Positions 50,374 through 59,373 of a DNA stretch of 64,000 bases are shown here, one piece after another. The position numbers and the translations under genes are program-made. The stretch is from JBHOQS01 sp042408875 (GTDB taxonomy: Bacteria > Chloroflexota > UBA11872 > JBHOQS01). The notes under the pieces were generated by a model that was not told the DNA's origin, did no database searches, and worked only from the letters and a program-made list of their open reading frames with translations. The first letter of the stretch is position 1; each line of letters opens with the position of its first letter. The stretch spans positions 124,001 through 188,000 of the forward strand of contig JBHOQS010000015.1 in assembly GCA_042408875.1 (NCBI GenBank), read 5' to 3'.

Positions 50374-52896
50374 ATGGACACACTGGTCGATCTGCTAGAG
50401 CACGCGGCCACTCTCTACAGTGACCGCGCCGCGCTGTCGATCCAGACGGGCCTGCGTGCAGACACCTGGAGCTACCGGCAGCTGTGGCATGCGGCACTTG
50501 CAGTGGCGCGCTCCCTACGTCTCGACTACGGCATCGCATGCGGTGAGCGCGTGCTGCTCCAGGGGCCGAACTCTCCACAGCTTGTGGCCGCCTACTTCGG
50601 TTGCATGCTGGCTGGCATCGTGCTGGTGCCACTCGACCCCTTCAGCAGCGAGGCGTTCATCGCCAGCGTAGCCCGCAGGACGCAGGCCCGCGCGTTCCTC
50701 AGCGGGAATGCTACTGAGTCTCTCGCGCCGGGCTGCCGTGTCATTCCGCTTGCCTCGCTGCCCTACGATGGCCCGGCTGTCTCCCTGGGAGATCGTCCGG
50801 TGCCCGGCGACCTCGCCGAGATCGTATTCACCTCGGGCACCACTGGCAACCCCAAGGGCGTCATGCTCACGCACGCCAACATTGCTGCCAATGTGGCGTC
50901 CTTAGACGGCATCATCCCGCGCGGGCGGCCGTACCGCGTGCTCTCCCTGCTCCCCCTCTCGCATATGCTCGAGCAGACGGTAGGGTTGTATCTGCCGCTC
51001 TACTACGGAGCCACTATCTACTATCCGCCCGGGCGGCACGCGTCGGCGATCCTGCGCACCTTGCAGAAGCGACGCATCGTCACTATGGTCGTCGTGCCGG
51101 CAGTGCTGGAAATGCTCCTGCGAGCGGTCGAACGGGAGGTGCAGCGGCGTGGCCGGTGGCAGGCGTGGCAACGTATGCACGCGTTGGCCGCGCGTCTCCC
51201 CTTTCCGGCGCGCCGCCTGCTCTTTCGCCAGGTGCATCGCAGTCTTGGCGGCTGCCTGGATTTCGTCATGTGTGGTGGGGCCTACCTCCCACCCAAGCTC
51301 GCCCTGACCTGGGAGCGGCTTGGGGTGAAAGTCGTGCAGGGCTACGGCGCCACTGAGTGCGCGCCGGTGATCGCCACGAACACGCTGACCGATCGCGTCC
51401 ACGCCTCCGTCGGCAGGCCTGTTCGAGGCGTGCAGGTACGTATCTCCAGCGAGGGGGAGCTGCTGGTGAAGGGGCCGAACGTCACCCCGGGCTACTGGCA
51501 GGACGAGGCAGCCACACGTGCCGCCTTCACAGAAGATGGCTGGTATTGCACCGGCGACCTGGCGGAGCAGGACGCCACCGGGCGGCTGTACCTCAGGGGT
51601 CGGTTACGGGACCTGATCGTGCTACCAAACGGTCTGAACGTCTACCCGGAAGACGTCGAACGAGAGCTGGCGAAAGAGGATGCCGTCGCTGACTGCGTAG
51701 TGCTGGGCCTGCCCGGCGCAGACGGAGGCCAGCGCGTGCACGCAGTGATCCTGCCCAGCTCTCAGAAGCGCGGCAGGGCAGGCCTTGCCGCAGGGGCCCT
51801 TGAGAGGGAGATCGAGGCGGCGGTGCGCCGCGCCAACGTGCGGTTGGCGCCGCACCAGCGGATCGCCACCCACAGCCTGTGGCCAGGCGAGAACTTCCCG
51901 CGCACCACGTCGCTGAAGGTCAAGCGGCACGAGGTGCTGGCCGCACTGTCAGGAGCTGCGCCGGGAGCGCAGGAGCGCTCGGCCTTCCAGCGCCCGGGCG
52001 ACCGGCAGGCACGCCTGTACCGCATCATCGCTGAGGTAGCGCGCGTACCGGTCGAGCAGGTTCAGCCGGAGAGTGAGCTGGGCGCGGCGCTCGGTATCGA
52101 CTCGCTGGGGCGCGTGGAGCTGGCCCTGCGCCTCGAAGAGGAGCTGGGCGCTGTCCCCGATGACGCGCAGCTCGCCGGGGTGCAGACCGTGGCTCAGCTC
52201 ACCGCGCTGATTGACCAGGGGCCGGCTCCAGCTCCTGCCCTGCCATTCCCGCGCTGGGCGCTCAGTGCGCCGGCACGCTGGATACGCTGGGCGTTCCAGG
52301 AGGCGCTCGTGTGGCCCCTCCATCGCCTGGTCTGCCGGCCGTTCCGCGTTGAAGGCGTTGCGCACCTCGCCGCTGTGCGGGGGCCGGCGCTCTTCATCGC
52401 CAACCACACTAGTCACCTGGACACCCCGTCGGTGCTGCGCGCCCTGCCACCGCGCCGGCGCCGGCGCGTGGCCGTCGCGGCTGCGGCTGATTACTTCTAT
52501 CGTAACCCCTTGGTAGGAGCCGCCGTCTCGCTCCTGCTAAACAGCTTCCCGTTCTCTCGTCAGGGCGCGGTCGGCGCGAGCCTGGAGTATTGCGGCGAGC
52601 TTGTGGACGCGGGCTGGTCCCTGCTCGTCTACCCCGAGGGTACCCGCTCGCCTACCGGTGAACTCCAGCCGTTCAAGACCGGCATCGGCCTGCTGGCACG
52701 GGAGCTACGTGTGCCAGTCGTACTGGTGGCGATTCGCGGCACGTACGCCATGCTGCCGCGGGGCACCTGGTGCCCGCGGCCCGGTCCCGTGAGTATCCGC
52801 TTCGGCGCGCCACTGATACTCCCCGCGCACCTGACGCCCGAAGATGCCACCGCAACGCTCCAGGCGGAGCTGGCCCGTCTCCTGCAATGCCGCTAG
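50374..52896 (+). CDS. Three-domain fusion: acyl-AMP ligase, acyl carrier domain, PlsC acyltransferase
   Basis: An 840-residue lipid enzyme. Residues ~1-530 are an AMP-binding ligase: P-loop FTSGTTGNPKGVMLTHAN, GYGATECAPV, TGDLAEQD and the lysine-bearing tail TTSLKVKRHE. Residues ~545-615 are an acyl carrier domain with the phosphopantetheine Ser in LGIDSLGRVEL. Residues ~640-840 are a PlsC acyltransferase with NHTSHLDTPS and YPEGTRSPTGELQPFK. It should activate a fatty acid, load it on its own carrier and esterify a glycerolipid. It follows cdsA after 75 bases, in the same orientation. Confidence 0.92.
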   Translation: MDTLVDLLEHAATLYSDRAALSIQTGLRADTWSYRQLWHAALAVARSLRLDYGIACGERVLLQGPNSPQLVAAYFGCMLAGIVLVPLDPFSSEAFIASVARRTQARAFLSGNATESLAPGCRVIPLASLPYDGPAVSLGDRPVPGDLAEIVFTSGTTGNPKGVMLTHANIAANVASLDGIIPRGRPYRVLSLLPLSHMLEQTVGLYLPLYYGATIYYPPGRHASAILRTLQKRRIVTMVVVPAVLEMLLRAVEREVQRRGRWQAWQRMHALAARLPFPARRLLFRQVHRSLGGCLDFVMCGGAYLPPKLALTWERLGVKVVQGYGATECAPVIATNTLTDRVHASVGRPVRGVQVRISSEGELLVKGPNVTPGYWQDEAATRAAFTEDGWYCTGDLAEQDATGRLYLRGRLRDLIVLPNGLNVYPEDVERELAKEDAVADCVVLGLPGADGGQRVHAVILPSSQKRGRAGLAAGALEREIEAAVRRANVRLAPHQRIATHSLWPGENFPRTTSLKVKRHEVLAALSGAAPGAQERSAFQRPGDRQARLYRIIAEVARVPVEQVQPESELGAALGIDSLGRVELALRLEEELGAVPDDAQLAGVQTVAQLTALIDQGPAPAPALPFPRWALSAPARWIRWAFQEALVWPLHRLVCRPFRVEGVAHLAAVRGPALFIANHTSHLDTPSVLRALPPRRRRRVAVAAAADYFYRNPLVGAAVSLLLNSFPFSRQGAVGASLEYCGELVDAGWSLLVYPEGTRSPTGELQPFKTGIGLLARELRVPVVLVAIRGTYAMLPRGTWCPRPGPVSIRFGAPLILPAHLTPEDATATLQAELARLLQCR

Positions 52897-52991
52897 GGTC
52901 TAGCCGCTCTGGATGCAGCGTTTGGAGCCCTGCATACAGAGGCGGTAGAGTGGGTAAGGCCCGCTGGTGGGACACCACGGGACTGTTGCAC

Positions 52992-53020
52992 AACAGGCTC
53001 GTGTTCCAAGCGAGCCTGTT
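52992..53020. repeat. 10-bp inverted repeat before the SRPBCC gene
   Basis: AACAGGCTCG (52992-53001) and its complement CGAGCCTGTT (53011-53020), with a nine-base loop, in the leader of the SRPBCC gene. Confidence 0.6.
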
Positions 53021-53044
53021 CCTGACCGGAGCAGGGATCTGTTC

Positions 53045-53656
53045 ATGGAATGGCACGTCGAGCGGCGGCTAGTTGGGCTGAGGCAGCCCGCCGAGACCAT
53101 CTACGCCTATCTCACCAACCCAGACAACACTCCCGAGGCGCTGGGGCCTCCCTTCCGTGCTGCTCGGAGGCTGGATAGGTCCAGCACCGGCTATCAGGAG
53201 GCCGTGAACGGCATGCAGGCTGGGGAGCGCTATGAATGCCGGTGCGAGCTCGCCTTGCCGGGCCTGTCCCGTATCAGTGGGGCGGTTGAGCTCGAAGTCA
53301 CGCATGCGCGGCCCCCGCATGAAGTAGGCGTGCGCGCACGCCGAGTAACTGATCTGCGCATCAGCCTGCCGTTCATGGAGATCGTCCACCCGGCCGGGCA
53401 GGCCGTCCACGCCGAGGCGCACTGGGAGATCCGCGAGCACAGGACCCCCAACGGCGCTGTGGAAACGTTCCTGGTCCTGCGCACGCGGGGCAGTGCCCGC
53501 GGCCTGCCCTTTCTTGACCGGCTGCTCACCCAGCGCGCCGTCGAGCGCCACGTCGAGCGTATCCTGCGCCGGCTCGGCCGCGCCCTCATGCAGGCTGCTC
53601 CTGCCGCTGCGCCGGTGTCTGCCCCTACGACACCTGCATACCAGTCCGCCGGCTAG
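53045..53656 (+). CDS. SRPBCC (START-like) family protein
   Basis: A ~203-residue protein with the helix-grip pattern of SRPBCC proteins: it starts MEWHVERRLVGLRQPAETIY, has a beta-rich centre (RYECRCELALPGLSRISGAVELEV) and a long C-terminal helix (QRAVERHVERILRRLGRALM). Such proteins bind lipids or other hydrophobic ligands. Start ATG 53045 is chosen because the family pattern starts there. Its position behind the lipid cassette suggests a lipid-handling role. Confidence 0.7.
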   Translation: MEWHVERRLVGLRQPAETIYAYLTNPDNTPEALGPPFRAARRLDRSSTGYQEAVNGMQAGERYECRCELALPGLSRISGAVELEVTHARPPHEVGVRARRVTDLRISLPFMEIVHPAGQAVHAEAHWEIREHRTPNGAVETFLVLRTRGSARGLPFLDRLLTQRAVERHVERILRRLGRALMQAAPAAAPVSAPTTPAYQSAG

Positions 53657-53858
53657 CTCCTGCGCCCGATAGGCACGCGTATCCAGTCGCTCCCCGGCTG
53701 CCGCCTGGTGTGGCCCGCTGAGGCATCCTCTGCGAGGGCCCGAACGTGCCTGGCCATACTGTATGATTGGGGTGTCCAGCAGGTAGAGCTACGCTGACTG
53801 ATACGGCAGATCGACCGCGGACCTCGCCGCGGTGAAGACTATGTAGGAGGGCCTCCCT

Positions 53859-54275
53859 ATGCGGATCACCAGGAGCAGCGGCAGCGAGACCAGGCAAGGG
53901 CCAGGCGAGTGGTTCACCGGCGCGGTCTACATCGACACGGTCGCCGTGCCCTCCGGCGCCTCACGCCTGAGCGCAAGCATCGTCCACTTCACCCCAGGCG
54001 CCCGCACGGCGTGGCACACCCACCCGAACGGCCAGACGATCTATGTCCTCGAAGGGATCGGCCTCGCGCAGCGGCGCGGCGGGCCGGTCGAGGTGATCCG
54101 CCCCGGCGATCGCATCTTCTTCGAGCCGGGCGAGGAGCACTGGCACGGCGCTGCGCCAAGGCGCTTCATGACCCACCTGGCGCTGCAGCAAGTGGACGAC
54201 GAGGGCAGAAGCGCGATGTGGGGCGCCCACGTTACCGACGAAGAGTACGCGACGGCACCACCGATCGACGGCTGA
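53859..54275 (+). CDS. Cupin domain protein
   Basis: A 138-residue single-domain cupin. Metal ligands: the first motif TAWHTHPNGQTIYVLEG (two His, and Glu) and the second motif EHWHGA with a His. The pattern resembles the (R)-mandelonitrile lyase-like/small carboxymuconolactone-type cupins, which bind Mn or Fe. GGAGG precedes the ATG. A -10-like TGTATGAT lies near 53759. Substrate unknown. Confidence 0.87.
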   Translation: MRITRSSGSETRQGPGEWFTGAVYIDTVAVPSGASRLSASIVHFTPGARTAWHTHPNGQTIYVLEGIGLAQRRGGPVEVIRPGDRIFFEPGEEHWHGAAPRRFMTHLALQQVDDEGRSAMWGAHVTDEEYATAPPIDG

Positions 54276-54289
54276 GACTGCTCGGCGCG

Positions 54290-54348
54290 CTCCACGCCGG
54301 TTGCAGATGCCAGGTGCGTACGCCACGAGACGCGCAACCGGCGTGGAG
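54290..54348 (+). terminator. Perfect 15-bp inverted repeat after the cupin gene
   Basis: CTCCACGCCGGTTGC (54290-54304) and its exact complement (54334-54348) enclose 29 bases. It follows the cupin stop by 15 bases. No U run, so termination is uncertain. Confidence 0.5.
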
Positions 54349-54375
54349 ACGTGCTCCTGCTCTCGCGCGCTCAAA

Positions 54376-54655
54376 CCCTGGACCATAATATTGATAATAT
54401 TGATCTGGTCCAGAGCACCGCAGGAGTACTCCTACACAAAATTAATACAAACAAGTACAAACATCCAAGAATAGCAAAACGCGCTCGTAACGCCCTCCTG
54501 CGCCGCGTGCATCCACTCGCACCCCCGCGCTCGTATACGAGAACGAGCTTCTGCCCAGCATCTGTATGTATTTCAATATTTTATGTAATTTCTTCAATTT
54601 CTTGCGTAGCCAGTGTTCGCCGTAGATCACCGAGCGCGGGGAAGGAGCCGGAACG
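54376..54655. other. AT-rich spacer upstream of the cupredoxin-propeller gene
   Basis: Contains a doubled ATAATATTGAT (near 54386), A/C-rich CAAAATTAATACAAACAAG (54442 onward) and T-rich TTTCAATATTTTATGTAATT (near 54570-54600), before a normal GAAGGAG ribosome-binding site. No gene seen. Confidence 0.5.
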
Positions 54656-56671
54656 ATGCGCATGCGTCTTCTATCAGCTACTGGTCCGTCGTTCTTCACG
54701 ATCTTCCTGCGGGTCTTCACTGCGATCGCCTGCATCGTTCTCTGGGACGGCTCCGTGCGCGCGCCAGCGGCGCACGCGGAAGCCACCGTGCTCTTCGAGG
54801 TCACTGATGAGCCGGCGCGATGGTTCAAGAACACCGCCGGGCCCATCGGCGGCACGCAGTCGCTGGCTCTGGTCACGCCGGGCGCTGAGGTCAAGTTCAC
54901 CGGGAAGTCCAACACTGTCCATACAATTACCAGTCTGATCTTCCCGACTGGCGCAGCCGGCATGCCCTTTGACACCCGCCCGCTCAAGGGCAGCGTGTCA
55001 GTCGTCCTGCGAACCCCCGGCCTCTATGTCTTCACGTGCAAGATCCATCCGTACATGCTGGCCGCGGTGATCACCGACGATCCGCGCACGGCCGGTCTCG
55101 ACCTCGGTGAGCAGATCTCACTCTTGAACGGGATCACGGTCAAGACGAGCAGTGACCTCGCCACGCGCCTGCTCCGCCTCTTCTTCATTGCCACCAATCC
55201 CGCCAACTGGCAGGACTATACATCGTCTGCACCCTGGCACATCACCTATCCGAACGTCGACGTCCGGATTACCGGCGGAGCAGTGGTCAATCTCCCCAGC
55301 GTCTTGAACGCCCGCTATGGCAATGATCTGCCGCTCCCGCCGCTGCGCGCCCCGGCCGCACCTGGGGTGGGCGAGGTATGGGTTGATACGCAGTTCGAGC
55401 TCACGGCAGGCAAGAGCAAGCCCGGCACTGCCACGGCGATCGACACCGTGACCTGGCAGCCCAGGCGGAAGGTGGCGTTGCCGCAGATTAACATGAACAA
55501 TCCTCATAACATGTGGACCGATCGGAACCAGCGCCTCATCTACCAGACCCAGTGGTTCGACACGAAACTCACGGTCTTCGAGCGAGAAAGCGGGCGGCTG
55601 GTAGACAACATCACCGTCGGTGAGGCGCCAGCCCATGTCATGACGCGGGTCGATACCGACGAGCTCCACGTCACGCTGAACGGTGCAGAGCGGACCGATT
55701 CTGTAGTCGAGCTAGCGCCGCTGGCCCGTGGTGTCGAGCGCCGGATCGACATCGGGCGGGGCAATCCGCATGCACACTGGATGGGTCATGACGGCAGGAC
55801 GATGGTCACGCCGAACGCGTTCACCGCCGACGCGACCATCTATGACTTCGCGCGAGACGCCATTCGCGCGATTTCCCACGCTGGCGCACATCCCATCGCC
55901 ACCGGCATGATGCCCGATGCCAGCAAGAGTTATGTAGCGAACTTCCTCGACAGCACGATTACGGTGCTGAACACGCAGACGGGAGCAGTCCTCAAGACCA
56001 TTAATCTCCTGCAACACTACGACCCGGAGAGCGGTGCCATCACCGGACCAGTTGGCGGGCTGCCGATCCAGACGCCGGTGAGCCCGAATGGCAGGTACAT
56101 GGTTACCGCCAATACGCTCACAGCGACGATCACCATCACGCGGACGAACGACGACACTATGGTCGCCATGCTCCCGTGCGATGCGGGCTGCCACGGTGTG
56201 CAGTTCGGGGCCAAGAAGGGTGGTGGCTACTACGCCTACGTGGCGAACAAGTTCTCCAACAGTCTGATCATCGTCGATCCTGATCCAAACAACGATGGCG
56301 ATCCCGCAGACGCTGCGATCGCCGGGCGCGTGGCGCTGGTTGCCACGGGGAGCACCGCCCGCGATGACCGGATCACGGGGAATGCCGGCATGGGTGGCCA
56401 AGGCGTGCTGGCCATCCCGGTAGTTTATAACGGCTGGGTGCAGAACCTCCCGGCAGACTGGAAGGCCCAGCTCACCCCGACGCAGCAGAACCCTGTGGGG
56501 TCAGGGGGCGCGGAGGCGGGTAGCCTGGCCGCCACGCCTGAGGAGAGCACGCTTGCCACGCTGCCGAGCTGGGATATGCTAGCCAGCGCAGAGCTTCGCG
56601 CCGCCTTTCCCAGCGGTGCAGCGTCTGCCTTCGCAGCGCCCTACCATTGCGCGCTTACCTCCGAGCTATAG
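54656..56671 (+). CDS. Secreted cupredoxin fused to a YVTN-type beta-propeller
   Basis: A 671-residue exported protein. A signal peptide (VFTAIACIVLW ... AAHAEA) is followed by a plastocyanin-like domain with a type 1 copper site: His in SNTVHTITS, then CKIHPYM supplying Cys, His and Met with amicyanin-like spacing. From ~260 on comes a seven-blade-type propeller with repeated NxxxVTPNAFTADATIYDF, VANFLDSTITVLNTQTG and YAYVANKFSNSLIIVDPDP. A CDAGCHGVQFGAKKGGG segment is conserved-looking but is CxxxCH, not a heme motif. Overall plan recalls copper electron-transfer or oxidase partners; nitrous oxide reductase has the opposite domain order. Ligand and partner unknown. Confidence 0.85.
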   Translation: MRMRLLSATGPSFFTIFLRVFTAIACIVLWDGSVRAPAAHAEATVLFEVTDEPARWFKNTAGPIGGTQSLALVTPGAEVKFTGKSNTVHTITSLIFPTGAAGMPFDTRPLKGSVSVVLRTPGLYVFTCKIHPYMLAAVITDDPRTAGLDLGEQISLLNGITVKTSSDLATRLLRLFFIATNPANWQDYTSSAPWHITYPNVDVRITGGAVVNLPSVLNARYGNDLPLPPLRAPAAPGVGEVWVDTQFELTAGKSKPGTATAIDTVTWQPRRKVALPQINMNNPHNMWTDRNQRLIYQTQWFDTKLTVFERESGRLVDNITVGEAPAHVMTRVDTDELHVTLNGAERTDSVVELAPLARGVERRIDIGRGNPHAHWMGHDGRTMVTPNAFTADATIYDFARDAIRAISHAGAHPIATGMMPDASKSYVANFLDSTITVLNTQTGAVLKTINLLQHYDPESGAITGPVGGLPIQTPVSPNGRYMVTANTLTATITITRTNDDTMVAMLPCDAGCHGVQFGAKKGGGYYAYVANKFSNSLIIVDPDPNNDGDPADAAIAGRVALVATGSTARDDRITGNAGMGGQGVLAIPVVYNGWVQNLPADWKAQLTPTQQNPVGSGGAEAGSLAATPEESTLATLPSWDMLASAELRAAFPSGAASAFAAPYHCALTSEL

Positions 56672-56703
56672 CCGGGCATGGGTGCGGCTGAGGAAAGGCT
56701 CGC

Positions 56704-58041
56704 TCACTTCTCGCGCAGGATGGCGTTCACCTGTGGTGTGATCTCCTGGATAACCTGCCGCACCGGCGCCTGGCAGCGATAGGCTGCTTGCAGCGCCGGG
56801 CGGTATACTCGTCGCGCCGCGTCGGCGTTCTGGGCCGGCGGTGACTTGCGCGCGACCTTCATAGCCTCTATGAAGAGCGCGGCGTGACGTGGCGGCTGTC
56901 CTGCGCCTTGCTCAAGGTACAGCCTGCCCTGGGGGATCTTCGGCGGGAGCATCCCCCCGCTGGCTGCGTAGATCTTCTGGGCCTCATCGTCCAGCGTGTA
57001 CTGGAGCAGCGCCCAGCCGTGGTCCGGGTATTTCGTGCCAGCAGGGATACAGTAGGTGGCTAGCCCGCCCGAGCTGTAGCGCGCCACCCGCTTCGGATAG
57101 GGCACGACATCCCAGGTGAAGCCTGTGGCGCCCCGGCGGAACACTGGCACACTTGGCGTGGCGCTCAGCATGATCGCCAGGCGGCCGGCCTGGAAAAGCC
57201 GGGCGGCGCTCGTCTCACGGAAGCTGTCCCAGGGTGGCTGCACGTGATAGACACAGGTCAAGGCTACTACCCACTCGAGGGCTTCGATGCTCTTCGGGTC
57301 CGCCAGGCCAAAGGCGGTACCATCTGCCGTCCACCAGCCAGGGCCGCCGTTGTTCCAGGGCCACAGGGATTCATAGATGGTATCGTGGTACAGGCTTACT
57401 CCCCACTGGTCGCTCTGCCCATCGCCGTCTGTGTCAGCAGTGAGCCGGCGTGCTGCGCCAAGCAGCGCATCCCACGTCCAGTTCGGCGCCTCCCACACGT
57501 CCTGGGCAGGCAGTGGCACACCTGATCGCTGGAAGAGATCTACGTTTACGAAGAGCAGCGAGGGGCGGAAGCCAAGCGCTGGCGCATACCATTTGCCTTC
57601 AAACGTGGGGAACGACCAGAACAGGTCGTAAAAATCGGCACGCTTGTAGCCGGCCTGTTTAACAAAGCCATCGAGCGGCCGCAGCAGACCTTTCTGGGCG
57701 TGGCTTCTGACAAAATCATCATTGATCTGGCTGACCTCTGGCGGCGTACCCGCGGCGACAAGAGCGTCCCACTTCGCCTCATAATCTTGCGGAGTGGGCA
57801 TCATCTGCACCTTGATGTGCGGGTACTTCTGCTGAAACTGCTCCACGACCACATCGTGGCCAAAGTCGCGTGGATCGACCCAGAACATGAAGGTAAGCTC
57901 GGCCGGTTTCAGGACAGCAGGCGCCGGTTGAGTTCCACGCTCAGCCTCGCGCCGGCAGGCCGGCAGGATAGTCGTAGCTCCAGCGAGAGCAGTGAGCAAG
58001 CGGCGGCGCGAGAGCCAACCTGGGAGGCCTGAAGCCGACAT
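56704..58041 (-). CDS. ABC transporter extracellular solute-binding lipoprotein (sugar type)
   Basis: A 445-residue family 1 solute-binding protein with a Tat-like SRRRLLTALAG and lipobox LPAC at residue ~29. Typical motifs: VVVEQFQQKYPHIKVQMMP, FWSFPTFEGKWYAPALG and a SLYHDTIYESLWPWNNGGPGWW aromatic ligand region. TADTDGDGQSDQWG resembles a calcium-binding loop found in some sugar-binding proteins. GAGGAG lies upstream of the ATG. As with the pair at 17327-20214, no permease or ATPase is near. Confidence 0.9.
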   Translation of the reverse strand: MSASGLPGWLSRRRLLTALAGATTILPACRREAERGTQPAPAVLKPAELTFMFWVDPRDFGHDVVVEQFQQKYPHIKVQMMPTPQDYEAKWDALVAAGTPPEVSQINDDFVRSHAQKGLLRPLDGFVKQAGYKRADFYDLFWSFPTFEGKWYAPALGFRPSLLFVNVDLFQRSGVPLPAQDVWEAPNWTWDALLGAARRLTADTDGDGQSDQWGVSLYHDTIYESLWPWNNGGPGWWTADGTAFGLADPKSIEALEWVVALTCVYHVQPPWDSFRETSAARLFQAGRLAIMLSATPSVPVFRRGATGFTWDVVPYPKRVARYSSGGLATYCIPAGTKYPDHGWALLQYTLDDEAQKIYAASGGMLPPKIPQGRLYLEQGAGQPPRHAALFIEAMKVARKSPPAQNADAARRVYRPALQAAYRCQAPVRQVIQEITPQVNAILREK

Positions 58042-58063
58042 GTCTTCTACTCCTCCTCTTAGT

Positions 58064-58112
58064 CATTAATTATTAATTAATTATTAAATTATAATTATTA
58101 ATTTATTAATTA
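58064..58112. repeat. AT-rich island of ATTAATTA repeats
   Basis: About 49 bases of nearly pure A/T built from ATTAATTATT-like words, 23 bases upstream of the solute-binding protein ATG. The remaining spacer (58113-58398) shows no gene. Confidence 0.65.
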
Positions 58113-58398
58113 CAGGCATGCCCTGCCTCCAACACACCCGGCACTCGACGTACCCGGCACAGCACAACTGGCGAACCATGCAACCGGCCGCCCGCTGCGC
58201 CAGCGGCATTCGCACCCCTTCCAAATTTCAGTTTTAAGTTAATATAACGTCCCGGCATACGGTATTCAATAGTCGATAGGGATAGTCAGACAGAAGCCTT
58301 CAGAGAATGGCTCAGAGAATGGCAAGGCGGGTGTCGCTGTGGCGGGCCAATGCCCCATCGTGGTGGAGGAGTGGTGAAGGAGTGGGGGAGGGTAAAGC

Positions 58399-59343
58399 TT
58401 ATAGACTGAGGGATGCGCCCGGCTGTGCCGGTGTGCCGTTGGGCAGGCTGGATACCACCGCCGGGAGGAGCACCTTGAACATGCTGCCGGCGCCCACGGT
58501 GCTGTGGACCTCGACGCTGCCGCCCTGAAGTTCAACCAGCCGCTTGACGATGGCCAGTCCCAGGCCGGTGCCCTGGATCGCCCGGCGGTCGCTGTGCATC
58601 GTCCGGTAGAAGGGCTCAAAGATGCGTCCCAGCTCCTCCGGCGCGATGCCGTTGCCGTGGTCCTCTACTTCGAACGCTACATAGCTGCCCGTGCCATATG
58701 CTCCCAGCCGGATGGACGACCCCGGCGGCGAGAACTTCATCGCGTTGGTGAGGAGGTTGGTGAGGATTTGCAGCACCCGCATGCGATCGGCGTAGAGGTC
58801 TGGCAGAGGCCGGTCGAGGTCCACGTCAAGGTCGAGCCGGTGCTGCGTGGTGGAGGCTGCGGGCCGCACCTGCGCCAGCGCCTCTGCGAGCAGCGGCACA
58901 ACTTCGAGCCGCTCAGGGAAGACACGAAACGCGCCTGACCCCAGCCGGTAGAAGGCCGTGATGTCCTCCACCAGGTACATCAGCCGCCTGGCGCCCGCGG
59001 CGATGTGCCAGGCAGTCTCGCGCACTTCCTCCGGCGGGAGGTCCTGACTATAGAGCAGCTCGCTGTAGCCGGCCACCGCAGTCAAGGGTGAGCGTAGCTC
59101 GTGCGAGACCGTGGCGAGGATCTGGGCACGCGCCCGGTCCACCTCGCGCAGCGTCTCTACCTCACTCGCCTCGCGGCTGAGCTTCAGCTGCAGGAGCGCC
59201 TGCGCTGCCTGGTGCACCAGCATGCTGAGCAACTGCCGGTCGTGCAGGTCCAGTTCGCGCGCAGCAGCGTCGCCTGCCACCAGCACGCCGAACAGATGGT
59301 TGCTGGCCAGCAGCGGGAGCACCACCGTGACCGGCCATGGCAC
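58399..59343 (-). CDS. Membrane GAF histidine kinase, C-terminal part (after in-frame amber)
   Basis: Frame-continuous with the N-terminal part at 59374-60450; only a TAG at 59374-59376 separates them. This part encodes the end of the GAF domain (LPLLASNHLFGVLVAGDAAARELDLHDRQLLSML), the HisKA phosphoacceptor ATVSHELRSPLTAVAGYSELLY, and a full HATPase domain: NLLTNAMKFSPPG, VEDHGNGIAPEEL, FEPFYRTMHSDRR and GTGLGLAIVKRLVELQGG. A GTG at 59343 could initiate translation but has no ribosome-binding site. It is a complete kinase core lacking its sensor. Confidence 0.8.
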   Translation of the reverse strand: MPWPVTVVLPLLASNHLFGVLVAGDAAARELDLHDRQLLSMLVHQAAQALLQLKLSREASEVETLREVDRARAQILATVSHELRSPLTAVAGYSELLYSQDLPPEEVRETAWHIAAGARRLMYLVEDITAFYRLGSGAFRVFPERLEVVPLLAEALAQVRPAASTTQHRLDLDVDLDRPLPDLYADRMRVLQILTNLLTNAMKFSPPGSSIRLGAYGTGSYVAFEVEDHGNGIAPEELGRIFEPFYRTMHSDRRAIQGTGLGLAIVKRLVELQGGSVEVHSTVGAGSMFKVLLPAVVSSLPNGTPAQPGASLSL

Positions 59344-59373
59344 AGCGGCGCGCCGGCTGCATAGCCCGTCTGT

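Noticed and set aside
56160..56220. Heme c attachment site in the propeller protein
   Set aside because: The motif is CDAGCH (CxxxCH), not CxxCH.
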